Origin: an uncultured Collinsella sp.
GTDB taxonomy: Bacteria; Actinomycetota; Coriobacteriia; Coriobacteriales; Coriobacteriaceae
Assembly (NCBI GenBank): GCA_958413765.1
Contig: CATYVH010000001.1
Location: 62,001-126,000 of the forward strand
Direction of reading: 5' to 3'
DNA: 64,000 nucleotides
Shown here: positions 1-8,422 of the stretch, piece after piece
How positions within the stretch are numbered: position 1 is the first letter of the stretch
How the letters are laid out: each line of letters starts with the position of its first letter
The notes under the pieces: model-generated
Told to the model about the DNA's origin: nothing
Database searches by the model: none
What the model saw: the letters and a program-made list of their open reading frames with translations, nothing else
Made by a program: the position numbers and the translations under genes

Positions 1-1932
1 ACGATGGTGCGCCTGGCCACGGGCAACGAGGCGCTGCTTGCTCCTTTCGTGGAGTCGAAGGGCAACTTTGGCAAGTACTATTCGGGCGACCTGAGCTACG
101 CCGCCTCGCGTTATACCGAGGCCAAGCTCTCCCCCATCAGCGCCGAGATCTTCAAAGACATCGACAAGGACCCGGTCGACTTCGTTGACAGCTACGACGG
201 TGCCATGAAGGAGCCGCGTCTGCTGCCCACCACGTTCCCCAACATCCTCGTCTCGGCCAACAAGGGCATCGGCGTCGCTATGGCGTCCGATATCTGCGGC
301 TTCAACCTCAACGAGGTCTGCACCGCCACGATGCACTACCTGAAGGACCCCGACTGCGACCTGCTCGAGTACATGCCCATGCCCGATTTCTCGACCGGCG
401 GCGAGATTATCTACCGCCGCGAGGAGATGGAGAAGATCATCGAGACCGGTCTTGGCAGCTTCCAGATTCGCTCCCGCTGGCGCTGGATTCCCGAAGAGCG
501 CATCATCGAGGTGTACGAGATCCCCTACACCACCAAGACCGATGTCATCATCGAACGCATCGTCAAGCTCTCCAAGGAGGGCAAGGTCAAGGAGATCGCC
601 GACATCCGCGACGAGACCGACCTTTCGGGTCTGCGCATCGCCATCGACCTTAAGCGCGGCGTCGACCCCGACAAGCTCATGGCCAAGCTCTATCGCTCGA
701 CCACGCTGCAGGATTCGTTCTCGTGCAACTTCAACGTGCTCGTCGACGGCTATCCCCGTGTTATGGGCGTGCGCCAGATTCTGCACGAGTGGGTCAAGTG
801 GCGTATTGCGTCCACGCGTCGCCGCATTAACTTTGACCTGGGCAAAAAGTCCGAGCGCCTGCACCTGCTGCACGGCCTTGAGGCAATTCTGCTCGACATC
901 GACAAGGCCATCGCCATCATCCGCGGCACTAAGCTCGAGGCAGAGGTTGTACCCAACCTTATGAAGGGTTTCGACATCGACGAGACCCAGGCCGAGTTTG
1001 TCGCCGAGCTTAAGCTCCGCAACATCAACGAGGAGTACATCCTCAACCGCACCAAGGACATCGCCAAGCTCGAGGGCGAGATTGCCGAGCTTGAGGAGAT
1101 CCTCTCCAGCGAGGAGAACATCAAGAAGGTCATCAGCGACGAGCTAGCAGCGGTCAACAAGAAGTACGTGATGCCGCGCCGCACGGGCAGGATCGAGCCC
1201 CATGAGGTTATCGAGGTAAGCTTGGAGCCCGAGGTCGAGGAGTACCCGGTCACCATCATGCTCTCGCGCGATGGCTACCTAAAGAAGATGACGGACCGCG
1301 TGCTCAAGAAGGCGACCACGCTCAAGTACAAGGACGGCGACAAACCCTTTATCGAGTTCCCGTCCTCCAACACCCACGAGCTGCTGGTCTTTACCAACAA
1401 GAGCCAGGTGTACAAGTGCAAGGTCGCGGCGTTTGAGGACACCAAGTCGGCCCAGCTGGGCTCGTACCTTTCGACCGATCTTGAGATGGAACCCGACGAG
1501 AGCGTCATCTGGGTCATCGACCCCGAGGACTACAAGGCCGACGTGCTGTTCGTCTTTGAGAACGGCCGCGTGGTGCGTGTCGCGCTTTCTGGATACGCTA
1601 CCAAGACCAACCGCAAGCGCCTTAAGAACGCCATCTACGGCGGCAGCAAGCTGCTGTATGCGCAGGTGCTCAAGGAGGACCGCGACCTCGCGCTGATCTC
1701 GAGCGACTACCGCCTGATGAACTTCAACACGTCGCTGCTCAAGACCAAGACGACCACCAACACGCAGGGCGTCCAGGCCTTTACGGCCAAGAAGGGCCGC
1801 TCGGTCACCACCGTCGGCACGACCGAGGAAATCCTTGGCGCCGGCGTCTCGGCCGAGAAGTTCACCGCGCAGAGCCTGCCCTCCGCCGGCGCCCTCATGA
1901 AGGAAAATGACATGCCGAGTTTGTTTGACTAA
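1..1932 (+). CDS. parC: Type IIA topoisomerase subunit A (ParC-like), 5' truncated by window edge
   Basis: Breakage-reunion subunit of a type II topoisomerase, cutting and rejoining duplex DNA to decatenate or relax chromosomes. The reading frame is open from the first base, so the gene starts outside the window. The catalytic tyrosine is in SRYTEAKLS (Tyr codon 112-114). The family has roughly 120 residues up to this Tyr, so about 85 residues are missing. After it come the tower/coiled-coil region (acidic and Lys-rich, about 1030-1180) and a C-terminal propeller with repeated blades such as MLSRDGYLKKM, LVFTNKSQVYKC and LFVFENGRVVRV. I see no canonical GyrA-box (QRRGGKG) in the first blade, which favours topoisomerase IV over gyrase, but GyrA is not excluded. 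A GC-rich hairpin follows the stop. Confidence 0.85.
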   Translation, partial: TMVRLATGNEALLAPFVESKGNFGKYYSGDLSYAASRYTEAKLSPISAEIFKDIDKDPVDFVDSYDGAMKEPRLLPTTFPNILVSANKGIGVAMASDICGFNLNEVCTATMHYLKDPDCDLLEYMPMPDFSTGGEIIYRREEMEKIIETGLGSFQIRSRWRWIPEERIIEVYEIPYTTKTDVIIERIVKLSKEGKVKEIADIRDETDLSGLRIAIDLKRGVDPDKLMAKLYRSTTLQDSFSCNFNVLVDGYPRVMGVRQILHEWVKWRIASTRRRINFDLGKKSERLHLLHGLEAILLDIDKAIAIIRGTKLEAEVVPNLMKGFDIDETQAEFVAELKLRNINEEYILNRTKDIAKLEGEIAELEEILSSEENIKKVISDELAAVNKKYVMPRRTGRIEPHEVIEVSLEPEVEEYPVTIMLSRDGYLKKMTDRVLKKATTLKYKDGDKPFIEFPSSNTHELLVFTNKSQVYKCKVAAFEDTKSAQLGSYLSTDLEMEPDESVIWVIDPEDYKADVLFVFENGRVVRVALSGYATKTNRKRLKNAIYGGSKLLYAQVLKEDRDLALISSDYRLMNFNTSLLKTKTTTNTQGVQAFTAKKGRSVTTVGTTEEILGAGVSAEKFTAQSLPSAGALMKENDMPSLFD

Positions 1933-1971
1933 AACAACGGCGACTAAACCGTCATGGTTTTACAAAGCAGC

Positions 1972-2009
1972 GGGGCCCGGAGCGCAGTAAACGCTGCGCC
2001 CCGGGCCCC
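1972..2009. terminator. GC-rich hairpin after topoisomerase gene
   Basis: GGGGCCCGG at 1972-1980 pairs with the CCGGGCCCC region ending at 2009, and GCGCAG pairs with CTGCGC inside, around a TAAA loop. There is no clear T-run. It lies between the convergent topoisomerase and ATPase genes and could terminate both. Confidence 0.6.
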
Positions 2010-2031
2010 ATGCATTACACCAGCATCATCC

Positions 2032-3321
2032 CTATAGACAAAATGCCGCATAAAGCGGAACAGACATAAGCCCATCATTCATTCCAAAGGGCTTAGTCGA
2101 TAGCCTGATAAGGCGCACGCCCGGATGGGTCTTTTTAAGTGAGGACAGACTTCGAGATCTTGTGTTCTCCCCCGCCTTGACTTCAATCGCAGACAAGCAT
2201 CCCTGCTTCTCTACTACAAAGTCGATTTCCGCACGATTATCTCGCGCCCAATAATGCAGTGGATAACCCATGGCTGAAAGCTGTTGGGCAACGTAGTTTT
2301 CGGTAAGTGCACCCATGAATGTGCCGCCGATACCGGCAAGAATATCGGCGCGTTGAGCACCGGCCTTGGAGACCAGCAGCCCTGTATCCGCCTGATAGAT
2401 TTTAAAAGCAGAAGGGTTAACGAAGGCCTCTAAGGGGCTTTCGATCTGCCCGACTAGGCTGCAGCGCGCCACCGTACCCGACAATACAAGCCAATCGAGA
2501 GCATCTCCAAAGAGAGACGCATTGCCCCCCGCTCGCACTACCTTGTATTGAAATTTACGATTCTCTTTGGCAAGCTGCTGTGGAATGGAATCGAAGCACG
2601 CACGCGTCTTTGCACTCAAGCGTTCATCAGCATATTTATTGGTGTCGGCGGAATATCCGTCGAGAATAATCCGATGCTTTTCGGCCACATCAATGATTGA
2701 CTGATCATCGATGTACGTTTGGACCGCCTCGGGCATTCCGCCAACAACAAGATACTGTCGATAGAGCCCAAGCGCCTTTTCATGAAGGCTTGGCGCAAGA
2801 GGACCCATTATCTCGAATGATGAGCGTATCTCGTCGACCAGCTGATCGTGCCCCATCGCCCAGAGAAACTCCTCGAAATCGAGTGGAGCCATCTCAATCA
2901 AGTCGGTCTTTCCGACGGGGAACGAATACGACTGATGGTTAATGGCAACCCCAAGAAGCGACCCGGCAGCCGCAACGTAATACTCGGGAGCATCTTCGCA
3001 AAAGTATTTAAGGGAAGTGAGCGCTTCCTCGCATGCCTGGATCTCGTCAATGAACAGTAAGGTTTTGCCAGGCACGATACGCTGTCCCGTACGAGCCTCG
3101 ATCGCACGTACGATCGAATGAGGGTCAAGACCGCCCGAAAAATCCGCTCGCGCCGACCGGTCGTTCTCAAGATTAACGTAGACAACCGATTCGAAAAGAT
3201 CCTGGGCGTGCGTTCTGAGCAAATAGGTCTTGCCACACTGGCGCACGCCTTTGACCAGCAAAGGTTTTCTATCAGCTCTGTCTCGCCATTCCCTAAGGAG
3301 CTCGTCTGCCTTGCGACGCAT
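2032..3321 (-). CDS. AAA ATPase with DUF4143 (archaeal-type ATPase/nuclease-like family)
   Basis: A 429-residue P-loop ATPase of the AAA_14/DUF4143 family. Walker A is GVRQCGKTYL near residue 25 and Walker B is LLFIDEIQ near residue 89. The C-terminal part has a PD-(D/E)XK-like signature, EIDFVVE followed by AIEVKAG, near residues 365-385. This is the normal two-domain layout and full length for the family. The family is common and often mobile in gut bacteria, and its cellular role is not established. It stands alone: 180 AT-rich bases separate it from the next gene on the same strand. The start ATG is preceded by GGAAGG. The family call is firm, the function is not. Confidence 0.85.
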   Translation of the reverse strand: MRRKADELLREWRDRADRKPLLVKGVRQCGKTYLLRTHAQDLFESVVYVNLENDRSARADFSGGLDPHSIVRAIEARTGQRIVPGKTLLFIDEIQACEEALTSLKYFCEDAPEYYVAAAGSLLGVAINHQSYSFPVGKTDLIEMAPLDFEEFLWAMGHDQLVDEIRSSFEIMGPLAPSLHEKALGLYRQYLVVGGMPEAVQTYIDDQSIIDVAEKHRIILDGYSADTNKYADERLSAKTRACFDSIPQQLAKENRKFQYKVVRAGGNASLFGDALDWLVLSGTVARCSLVGQIESPLEAFVNPSAFKIYQADTGLLVSKAGAQRADILAGIGGTFMGALTENYVAQQLSAMGYPLHYWARDNRAEIDFVVEKQGCLSAIEVKAGENTRSRSLSSLKKTHPGVRLIRLSTKPFGMNDGLMSVPLYAAFCL

Positions 3322-3501
3322 ACGTAACCTTCCCTCATGAACTTCTATTTGACAATATTTTAACGCGGATTAATTTGTTTTCAGTTATTTTTCTGCGTTT
3401 AAAAATTGTTCTATACGGCACTTGAGGGAATTCGCCCCTATCTCTCGGTAAGGACAGCAAGCATTTCCACCAACGCTGATTGCCATGCGTTCTTCTTGTC
3501 C

Positions 3502-4032
3502 TTAGGCAAGCTTGCGAGCGAGCTCTCGCACCTCTTTCAACTTGGGCGAGGATGCCATGCTGTCGCGCTCGGTCATACCGCTGATGGTGACAATGCCCTG
3601 GTCCTCCCACTTGCAGTACGCGCAGGTTGACTTGTACATAGCGATCGCCGCATCATAGACACCCTCGCTGTGGCTATCGAGTAAAAGGGCCGTCTTGGTG
3701 AACGGGAATCCCGTGGCACCGAAGGCGTACAGGCGGTCGATGGCGGTCTTTTCCTGCGCAGTGATATCAAACCAGTAGATAGGCGAAGCGAAGACAACCA
3801 TGTCGGTGTCTTTCAGCGACTCAATCACGTTGGCCATGTCATCCTTCTGCACGCAGACGCCCTCATGGGCGAAGCAGTACTGGCATCCCAAGCAGCCGGC
3901 GATCTTCTTGCTGGCAACGCGGATGACCTCGACCGTATGGCCGCCCTCACGCGCGGTCTCGGCAAACGCCTCGACCATGGTATCGGTATTAGCGCCCTTA
4001 CGCGGGCTGCCGCTCAATACAACGATATTCAT
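3502..4032 (-). CDS. Flavodoxin-fold NAD(P)H-dependent oxidoreductase
   Basis: A 176-residue FMN-binding reductase. The N-terminal phosphate-binding loop SGSPRKGANTDT (residues 7-18) and the mid-chain SPIYWFDITAQ segment are typical of the NADPH-dependent FMN reductase / iron-sulfur flavoprotein group. Cysteines in GCLGCQYC (about 47-54) followed by GVC resemble the cluster-binding or redox Cys of iron-sulfur flavoproteins, and a second pair, CAYC, occurs near residue 137. Substrate unknown. A related gene lies at 11743-12282, on the other side of the sirtuin block, so a redox role next to that block is possible but unproven. Confidence 0.85.
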   Translation of the reverse strand: MNIVVLSGSPRKGANTDTMVEAFAETAREGGHTVEVIRVASKKIAGCLGCQYCFAHEGVCVQKDDMANVIESLKDTDMVVFASPIYWFDITAQEKTAIDRLYAFGATGFPFTKTALLLDSHSEGVYDAAIAMYKSTCAYCKWEDQGIVTISGMTERDSMASSPKLKEVRELARKLA

Positions 4033-4230
4033 AGGATTCCCTCTCCCTCATGCTGCAGGCGCGCAGCATGCTTTCTTGTAACCAAAACGAATGGTGTTAA
4101 TCAATCGCCAGCAGGCCATATCTCTTGTTCAAGTTCCCTAAAGAAGCTCAAGACGATTGCGATTGCCTTATACAACGTCGAAAATCAAAGAGGGCCCATA
4201 GCAACGCCACCTACCTGAAATGACATGCGG

Positions 4231-4791
4231 TCAAGACGAGCTACGAGGATCGTGACGAGCCGATACCGCCCGCATGCCCCCTTCGGAATAGGCGCTGAGC
4301 AGCTCCTGAGCGTGAGCAAACTCGGGCCCTCGCCTCCAACCGAGCAGGCGGTTGACCGCGAGATTTCCCTGGACGTTGTGGACGAAGAGCAGATAGGCGT
4401 CCTCGCGCGAAAGCCCAGTCTCCTCCATGATCGAGGGAACCATCTGCTCGGCGCCGCGCTCGACGACGCGCTGTGCCACCCGGGCGTACGCGTCGTCATC
4501 CGAGTAGAGCAGATAATAGTCATCGTTTGCCGGCGGACGCTGGCAGAGGGCACCCGCCTCCGTTCCCTCGAGCGGCGGCACCGCCGCCAAGGCCTCGTCG
4601 ATAAGCGCGTCGAGCAGGGCGAACTTGTCCTCGTAGTGCAGATAGAACGTGCCACGGTTGATATCGGCGCGGCGGCAAATATCCGCTACCGTCATCTTCG
4701 CGAAGCCGACCTCGGCCAGCAGCGCGAAGAACGCCTCCCGTATGACCGAGAGTGTATAGCGTCGGCGACGATCGATCTTCCCCGCTTCCAT
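4231..4791 (-). CDS. TetR/AcrR-family repressor, copy A
   Basis: A 186-residue regulator with an N-terminal TetR DNA-binding domain (IREAFFALLAEVGFAKMTVADICRRADINRGTFYLHYEDK, about residues 18-57) and a helical ligand-binding C-terminus. I placed the start at 4791 (MEAGKIDRRRR), where GGAGGGG lies just upstream; the longer upstream frame lacks a site. It is divergent from the sirtuin-like operon at 4935, and the shared 143-base spacer carries repeated TGTTTATMGACA-like sites, so it probably represses that operon and itself. A second copy, about 83% identical by eye, is at 7522-8082. The ligand cannot be read from the sequence. Confidence 0.9.
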   Translation of the reverse strand: MEAGKIDRRRRYTLSVIREAFFALLAEVGFAKMTVADICRRADINRGTFYLHYEDKFALLDALIDEALAAVPPLEGTEAGALCQRPPANDDYYLLYSDDDAYARVAQRVVERGAEQMVPSIMEETGLSREDAYLLFVHNVQGNLAVNRLLGWRRGPEFAHAQELLSAYSEGGMRAVSARHDPRSSS

Positions 4792-4833
4792 TACCCCTCC
4801 AATTGCAACGCTCGACAATGCCCGGCAAACGCT

Positions 4834-4917
4834 CGTTTATCGACAGCAGGCCGAAGCTGTTCATTGCTCTTAAGCAAATCGACATGGATACTTTTTATAG
4901 ACACCTGTTTATAATAG
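4834..4917 (+). promoter_or_regulatory. Operator/promoter of sirtuin-like operon A
   Basis: Contains CGTTTATCGACA (4834-4845), TTTTTATAGACA (4892-4903) and TGTTTATAATAG (4906-4917). The second block is part of a dyad, TATA-G-ACA-CC-TGT-T-TATA. A perfect -10 box TATAAT (4910-4915) sits inside the last site, 20 bases before the GTG start, so a bound TetR protein would block RNA polymerase. The same motif arrangement recurs at the second copy. Confidence 0.6.
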
Positions 4918-4934
4918 CTGAAAGAAGGTATCCA

Positions 4935-5900
4935 GTGACCCTGTACGAGCAGCTCGTTATCGAGCTCACCAACCGATCGTTTTCCCTTCATGCCGCCTAC
5001 CGCAGCGGCAGCACGCCCTATGAGCTGAGTGACCGCGAGCCCGAGCCCTACGACCAGCAAATCGAGGACTTCGCCCGTATGATCGAAGAAGCCGATTGCG
5101 TGCTGGTGGGCGGGGCCTCCGGGCTCTCCGCGGCGGGCGGCGGCGACTTCTACTACGAGGACAACGCGACCTATCGCAAGCATTTCGGCAAATTCGCCGA
5201 GCGCTACGGTTTCAAGGGCGCTTTCGAGGGGTCGTTCTACCGCTGGCCCACCGCCGAGGCGCGCTGGGGATACCTCGCCACCTTCCTCGACACCACGCTC
5301 AACGCCCCGCTGCGCAAGCCCTACAGGGACCTCGACGCCATTCTCGCCGAGAAGGATTTCTTCGTGCTCACCACCAACCAGGACACGCAGTTTGTGAAGC
5401 TCTATCCCTGGGAGAAAGTGGCAGAGATCCAAGGCGACCACCGCTTCTTTCAGTGCTCCCGCTGTTGCACCGACGCGGTGTGGGATGCGGTCGAGCCGGT
5501 CTCCAACATGGTAGAGGCCATGGGAGACGGCCTTGAGGTTCCGACAGAGCTCGTGCCGCGCTGCCCGCACTGCGGGGCAGAGGCGTTCCCCTGGGTTCGC
5601 GGCTACGGCAACTTCCTGCAGGGCGAACTCTACGAGGAGCAGTACCGCAAGGTGTCCGAATGGCTCGACGCGCACGCACGGCAGAGGATCCTCTTCCTCG
5701 AGCTGGGTGTGGGCCGCATGACGCCCGCGTTTATCCAGGAGCCGTTCTGGGCCCTCACGGCGCAGTTACCGCAGGCCAGCTACATCGCCGTAAACAACAA
5801 GACGCAGTTTCTCCCCCGCGCGATCGAGGATCGGGGGCTCGCCGTTCGCGCCGACATCGCCGACGTGCTTGCCGACGTGCGCAAGACGCTGGGGAGGTAG
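4935..5900 (+). CDS. Sirtuin-like protein 1 (class M-like, zinc-ribbon containing)
   Basis: A 321-residue Sir2-fold protein. The NAD-binding loop GGASGLSAAGG is at residues 59-69, TTNQD at 146-150 replaces the usual QNID, and a zinc ribbon is formed by Cys174, Cys177 (Cys178 adjacent), Cys210 and Cys213. At the position of the catalytic His (normally HGS/HG) it has EIQG, so Gln166. In class M sirtuins, as I recall them, Gln also takes this place and the enzymes ADP-ribosylate a lipoylated GcvH-like carrier instead of deacetylating. No macrodomain, GcvH-L or lipoate ligase gene is visible here. The GTG start follows AGAAGG by 8 bases and aligns with the ATG of the duplicated copy at 8226. The next gene begins 3 bases after the stop. 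Confidence 0.8.
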   Translation: MTLYEQLVIELTNRSFSLHAAYRSGSTPYELSDREPEPYDQQIEDFARMIEEADCVLVGGASGLSAAGGGDFYYEDNATYRKHFGKFAERYGFKGAFEGSFYRWPTAEARWGYLATFLDTTLNAPLRKPYRDLDAILAEKDFFVLTTNQDTQFVKLYPWEKVAEIQGDHRFFQCSRCCTDAVWDAVEPVSNMVEAMGDGLEVPTELVPRCPHCGAEAFPWVRGYGNFLQGELYEEQYRKVSEWLDAHARQRILFLELGVGRMTPAFIQEPFWALTAQLPQASYIAVNNKTQFLPRAIEDRGLAVRADIADVLADVRKTLGR

Positions 5901-5903
5901 CGC

Positions 5904-6602
5904 ATGGAGACGGCGAAAGCAGTTCGCATAGGCAGGGCGCTAGCCGAAGCGGATCTTGTCATCATCGGCGCTAGCAACGGACTCGACATGGCGGAGGGGC
6001 TCAACCTTTTCTGCGCCGATGCTCATTTCCAAGAGGCGTACGGGGACCTCGCCCAGGCAGACGGCATCGGCTGCATACTGCAGGGGCTCGCTTCCCCGGA
6101 TGCCAGCGTGCGACGCCGATGGGCCGAGCGGTTCCATCAAAAGGAGTATCTCGAATATGAGCCCGGCTCGCTCATGAACGGGCTGCGGCGTCTTACGGAG
6201 CACGCCGACACCTTCGTGGTCACATGCAACATCGACGGGCACTTCGCGCGCGCCGGGTTCGACGAGAACCGCGTGCTCGAGACGGAGGGGGGCATACGCA
6301 CGTCGATCGACGAGCGGCGTCTCGCCCATCCAGACGCCCTCGCCACGGCCCAGCTCGAGGAGCTCGAGCGCCTTGTGCAAGCCCATCGCAACGGCAGGGT
6401 CGCCATCCTCGAACTTGGCGTGGGACTGCGCAACGGCATCATAAAGCACATGCTCGCCCAGATCGCGAACGTCTGCGAGCACGCCACCTACATCGTGTTC
6501 AACTACAGCCAGGCTATGGCGCCCGATGCATCGTGCGAGACGATTCTCGTTGACGGCGATATGGCCCCGGCTTTCGAGGAGATTGCCCAATGCCGTCTCT
6601 AG
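5904..6602 (+). CDS. Sirtuin-like protein 2 (degenerate, no zinc ribbon)
   Basis: A 232-residue paralogue of its two neighbours. It keeps the NAD-loop position (GASNGLDMAEG, residues 22-32) and a more canonical CNIDGHFARAG (108-118) than they do. The catalytic His position is Glu128 (LETEGG), and the whole four-Cys ribbon is missing, with the chain shorter by about 50 residues. It may be a substrate-binding or regulatory partner, or have a distinct transferase activity; inference only. It starts 3 bases after sirtuin 1 and overlaps sirtuin 3 by 13 bases, so the three are co-translated. Confidence 0.7.
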   Translation: METAKAVRIGRALAEADLVIIGASNGLDMAEGLNLFCADAHFQEAYGDLAQADGIGCILQGLASPDASVRRRWAERFHQKEYLEYEPGSLMNGLRRLTEHADTFVVTCNIDGHFARAGFDENRVLETEGGIRTSIDERRLAHPDALATAQLEELERLVQAHRNGRVAILELGVGLRNGIIKHMLAQIANVCEHATYIVFNYSQAMAPDASCETILVDGDMAPAFEEIAQCRL

Positions 6603-7438
6603 AGAGGGAAGCGTATAGGCTTCGAAGCCTTATCGACGATGCCGACGCCATCATCGTCGGCATCGGCTCGGGCATGTCAAGCGCCGCCGGGTTCAACCAT
6701 TACAACCGCGCAGGCATGGCGCGCGCCGGAATGACGGACTGGCAGCAAGCCTTTGGCTTCAAGAGCCTTTTCGACGGCTTCTACCACCTCTACCCCAGCC
6801 TCGAGCAGCAGTGGGCATACTATGCGCGATACATCGACTTCATGCTGCGCGAGCTGGCCTCGCAGCCCTATCTCGACCTACGGTCCCTCATCGGCCATAA
6901 GGACTACTTCATCCTGAGCACCAATGTGGACACCCAGGCCGAGAAGACGTTTCCCGACGAGAGAACCTGTAACTATCAGGGAAGCTTCGCGCACCTTCAG
7001 TGCAAGCAGCCATGCTGTGACGAGCTCTTCGACGCGAGCCCCTACGTCGAGCGCATGCTCGCGGGCATGGCGGGGTTCGAGGTCCTCAGCGAGGATGTCC
7101 CCCGATGCCCGCACTGCGGCTGGCAGCTTGTGCCGTGGGTGCGCGACGACACGTTTCTGCAGGGTGCGGCCTGGCGCGAGAGCCTCGGACGATACGAGCG
7201 CTTCGTGCGCGAGCGCAGCGATCGCCGCGTGCTGTTGCTGGAGCTCGGCGTGGGCGAGATGACCCCCGGCATCATCACGCTCCCGTTCTGGAGCATGACC
7301 GCGAAGCTGCCGGATGCGCACCTTTTGAGCGTAAACATCTCGGGCGGCTCGGCTCCGTTGCAGCTTGGAAGCAAGGCAGGGGCGATCCAGGCCGATTTGG
7401 GCGCCCTGCTCTCGGTGGCGCGGGCAGGTGGCGAGTAA
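6590..7438 (+). CDS. Sirtuin-like protein 3 (class M-like)
   Basis: A 282-residue Sir2-fold protein closest to sirtuin 1. It has GIGSGMSSAAG (24-34), STNVDTQ (110-116), Gln130 in NYQGS at the catalytic His position, and ribbon cysteines Cys138, Cys142/143, Cys173 and Cys176. The C-terminal ELGVGEMTPGIITLPFWSMT matches ELGVGRMTPAFIQEPFW in sirtuin 1. Its start overlaps the end of sirtuin 2. Bases 6759-7379 recur without visible mismatch at 10236-10856, evidence of recent duplication or gene conversion. Confidence 0.8.
   Translation: MPSLEREAYRLRSLIDDADAIIVGIGSGMSSAAGFNHYNRAGMARAGMTDWQQAFGFKSLFDGFYHLYPSLEQQWAYYARYIDFMLRELASQPYLDLRSLIGHKDYFILSTNVDTQAEKTFPDERTCNYQGSFAHLQCKQPCCDELFDASPYVERMLAGMAGFEVLSEDVPRCPHCGWQLVPWVRDDTFLQGAAWRESLGRYERFVRERSDRRVLLLELGVGEMTPGIITLPFWSMTAKLPDAHLLSVNISGGSAPLQLGSKAGAIQADLGALLSVARAGGE
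6759..7379 (+). repeat. 621-bp direct repeat, copy 1
   Basis: Identical by eye to 10236-10856 (offset 3477). Beyond 7379 the two copies differ at many third positions, and before 6759 they are unrelated. Confidence 0.9.
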
Positions 7439-7474
7439 CGCGGAGCGGTAGACGCGCAATGAGGTTTTAGCCGC

Positions 7475-7502
7475 AGCCTCCGAACGAGAGGGCTCGGAGG
7501 CT
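7475..7502. terminator. Hairpin between convergent sirtuin 3 and TetR-B
   Basis: AGCCTCCGA (7475-7483) and TCGGAGGCT (7494-7502) form a perfect 9-bp stem around a GAGAGG-containing loop. The same stem sequence is used at 12891 and 22714, so it looks like a favoured terminator sequence of this genome. Confidence 0.65.
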
Positions 7503-7521
7503 GGTATTCCTGAATCGCAGG

Positions 7522-8082
7522 TCACGATGGGTTATCGGAATCGCGAAGAGCGGATACCGCCAGTAAGCCCCCTTCGGAATAGGCGTTGAGCAGCTCCTGG
7601 GCATGGGCGAACTCGGGGCCTCGTCTCCAGCCGAGCAGGCGGTTGACGGCCAGATCGCCCTGGACGTTGTGGACGAAGAGCAGGAAGGCGTCTTCGCGTG
7701 AAAGCCCTGTTTTCTCCATGACCCAGGGAACCATCTGCTCCGCTCCGCGTTCTATGACGCGCTGGGCTACGCGAGCGTATGAGTCGCTGTCCGAATAAAG
7801 CAGGCGATAATCGTCGTCTGCCGACGGACGCTGGCAAAGCGTTGCCGATTCAACCCCCTCAAGCGGGGGAGCCGCTGCCAATGCCTCGTCGATAAGCGCA
7901 TCGAGCAGCGCGTACTTATCCTCGCAATGCAGATAGAACGTTCCCCGGTTGATCTCGGCGCGGCGGCAGATGTCCGCCACCGTCATCTTCGCGAAGCCGA
8001 CCTCGGCCAGCAGCGCGAAGAACGCCTCCTGTATGACCGAGAGGGTGTAGCGCCGCCGGCGGTCGATCTTGGTTTCTCCCAT
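7522..8082 (-). CDS. TetR/AcrR-family repressor, copy B
   Basis: A 186-residue paralogue of the 4231-4791 repressor (about 83% identical), with the same helix-turn-helix region (TVADICRRAEINRGTFYLHCEDK) and an almost identical C-terminal RLLGWRRGPEFAHAQELL. The start at 8082 is supported by GGAGAGGCG upstream. It faces a sirtuin remnant instead of an intact operon, so it may now act in trans on the first copy. Both regulators look intact. Confidence 0.9.
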   Translation of the reverse strand: MGETKIDRRRRYTLSVIQEAFFALLAEVGFAKMTVADICRRAEINRGTFYLHCEDKYALLDALIDEALAAAPPLEGVESATLCQRPSADDDYRLLYSDSDSYARVAQRVIERGAEQMVPWVMEKTGLSREDAFLLFVHNVQGDLAVNRLLGWRRGPEFAHAQELLNAYSEGGLLAVSALRDSDNPS

Positions 8083-8225
8083 CGCCTCTCCAATCTGAGT
8101 CGTTTGACAATGTCCAGTAGCTGTTCGTTTATCGACAGGTGCACGCGTTTGTTCATTGCCCCTGCGAAAATCAACAAGGATACTGTTTATAGACACCTGT
8201 TTTTTATAGCTGAAAGGGAGCACGG
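8083..8225. promoter_or_regulatory. Operator region of duplicated locus
   Basis: Aligned with the spacer at 4792-4934. It retains CGTTTATCGACAGG near 8129 and TGTTTATAGACACC near 8185. The latter contains TGT-TTATAG-ACA, matching its reverse complement at 10 of 12 positions. The right-hand TATAAT of copy A is altered here to TTTATAG. Confidence 0.5.
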
Positions 8226-8402
8226 ATGACCCTGTGCGAGAAGCTCGGCATCGGGCTTGTCAGCCGATCGTTTTCCCATCGGGCCGTCTATCGAAACGGC
8301 GGCACGTCATACGATTTGAGCGATTGCGAGCCTGCTGCTTGCAAGCAAGATATCGAGGCTTTTGCCCGCAAGGTGGGGAAGGCTGATTGCGTGTTTACGG
8401 GA
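8226..8402 (+). pseudogene. 5' remnant of a second sirtuin-1 gene
   Basis: ATG at 8226 opens MTLCEKLGIGLVSRSFS, homologous to the start of sirtuin 1 (MTLYEQLVIELTNRSFS) and alignable through ADCVFTG, where sirtuin 1 has ADCVLVG. Just before the NAD-binding loop the homology stops and inserted DNA follows. The residual frame ends at 8426. Not expected to be active. Confidence 0.8.
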
Positions 8403-8422
8403 GAGGCAGGTAGGCAGGCGTT

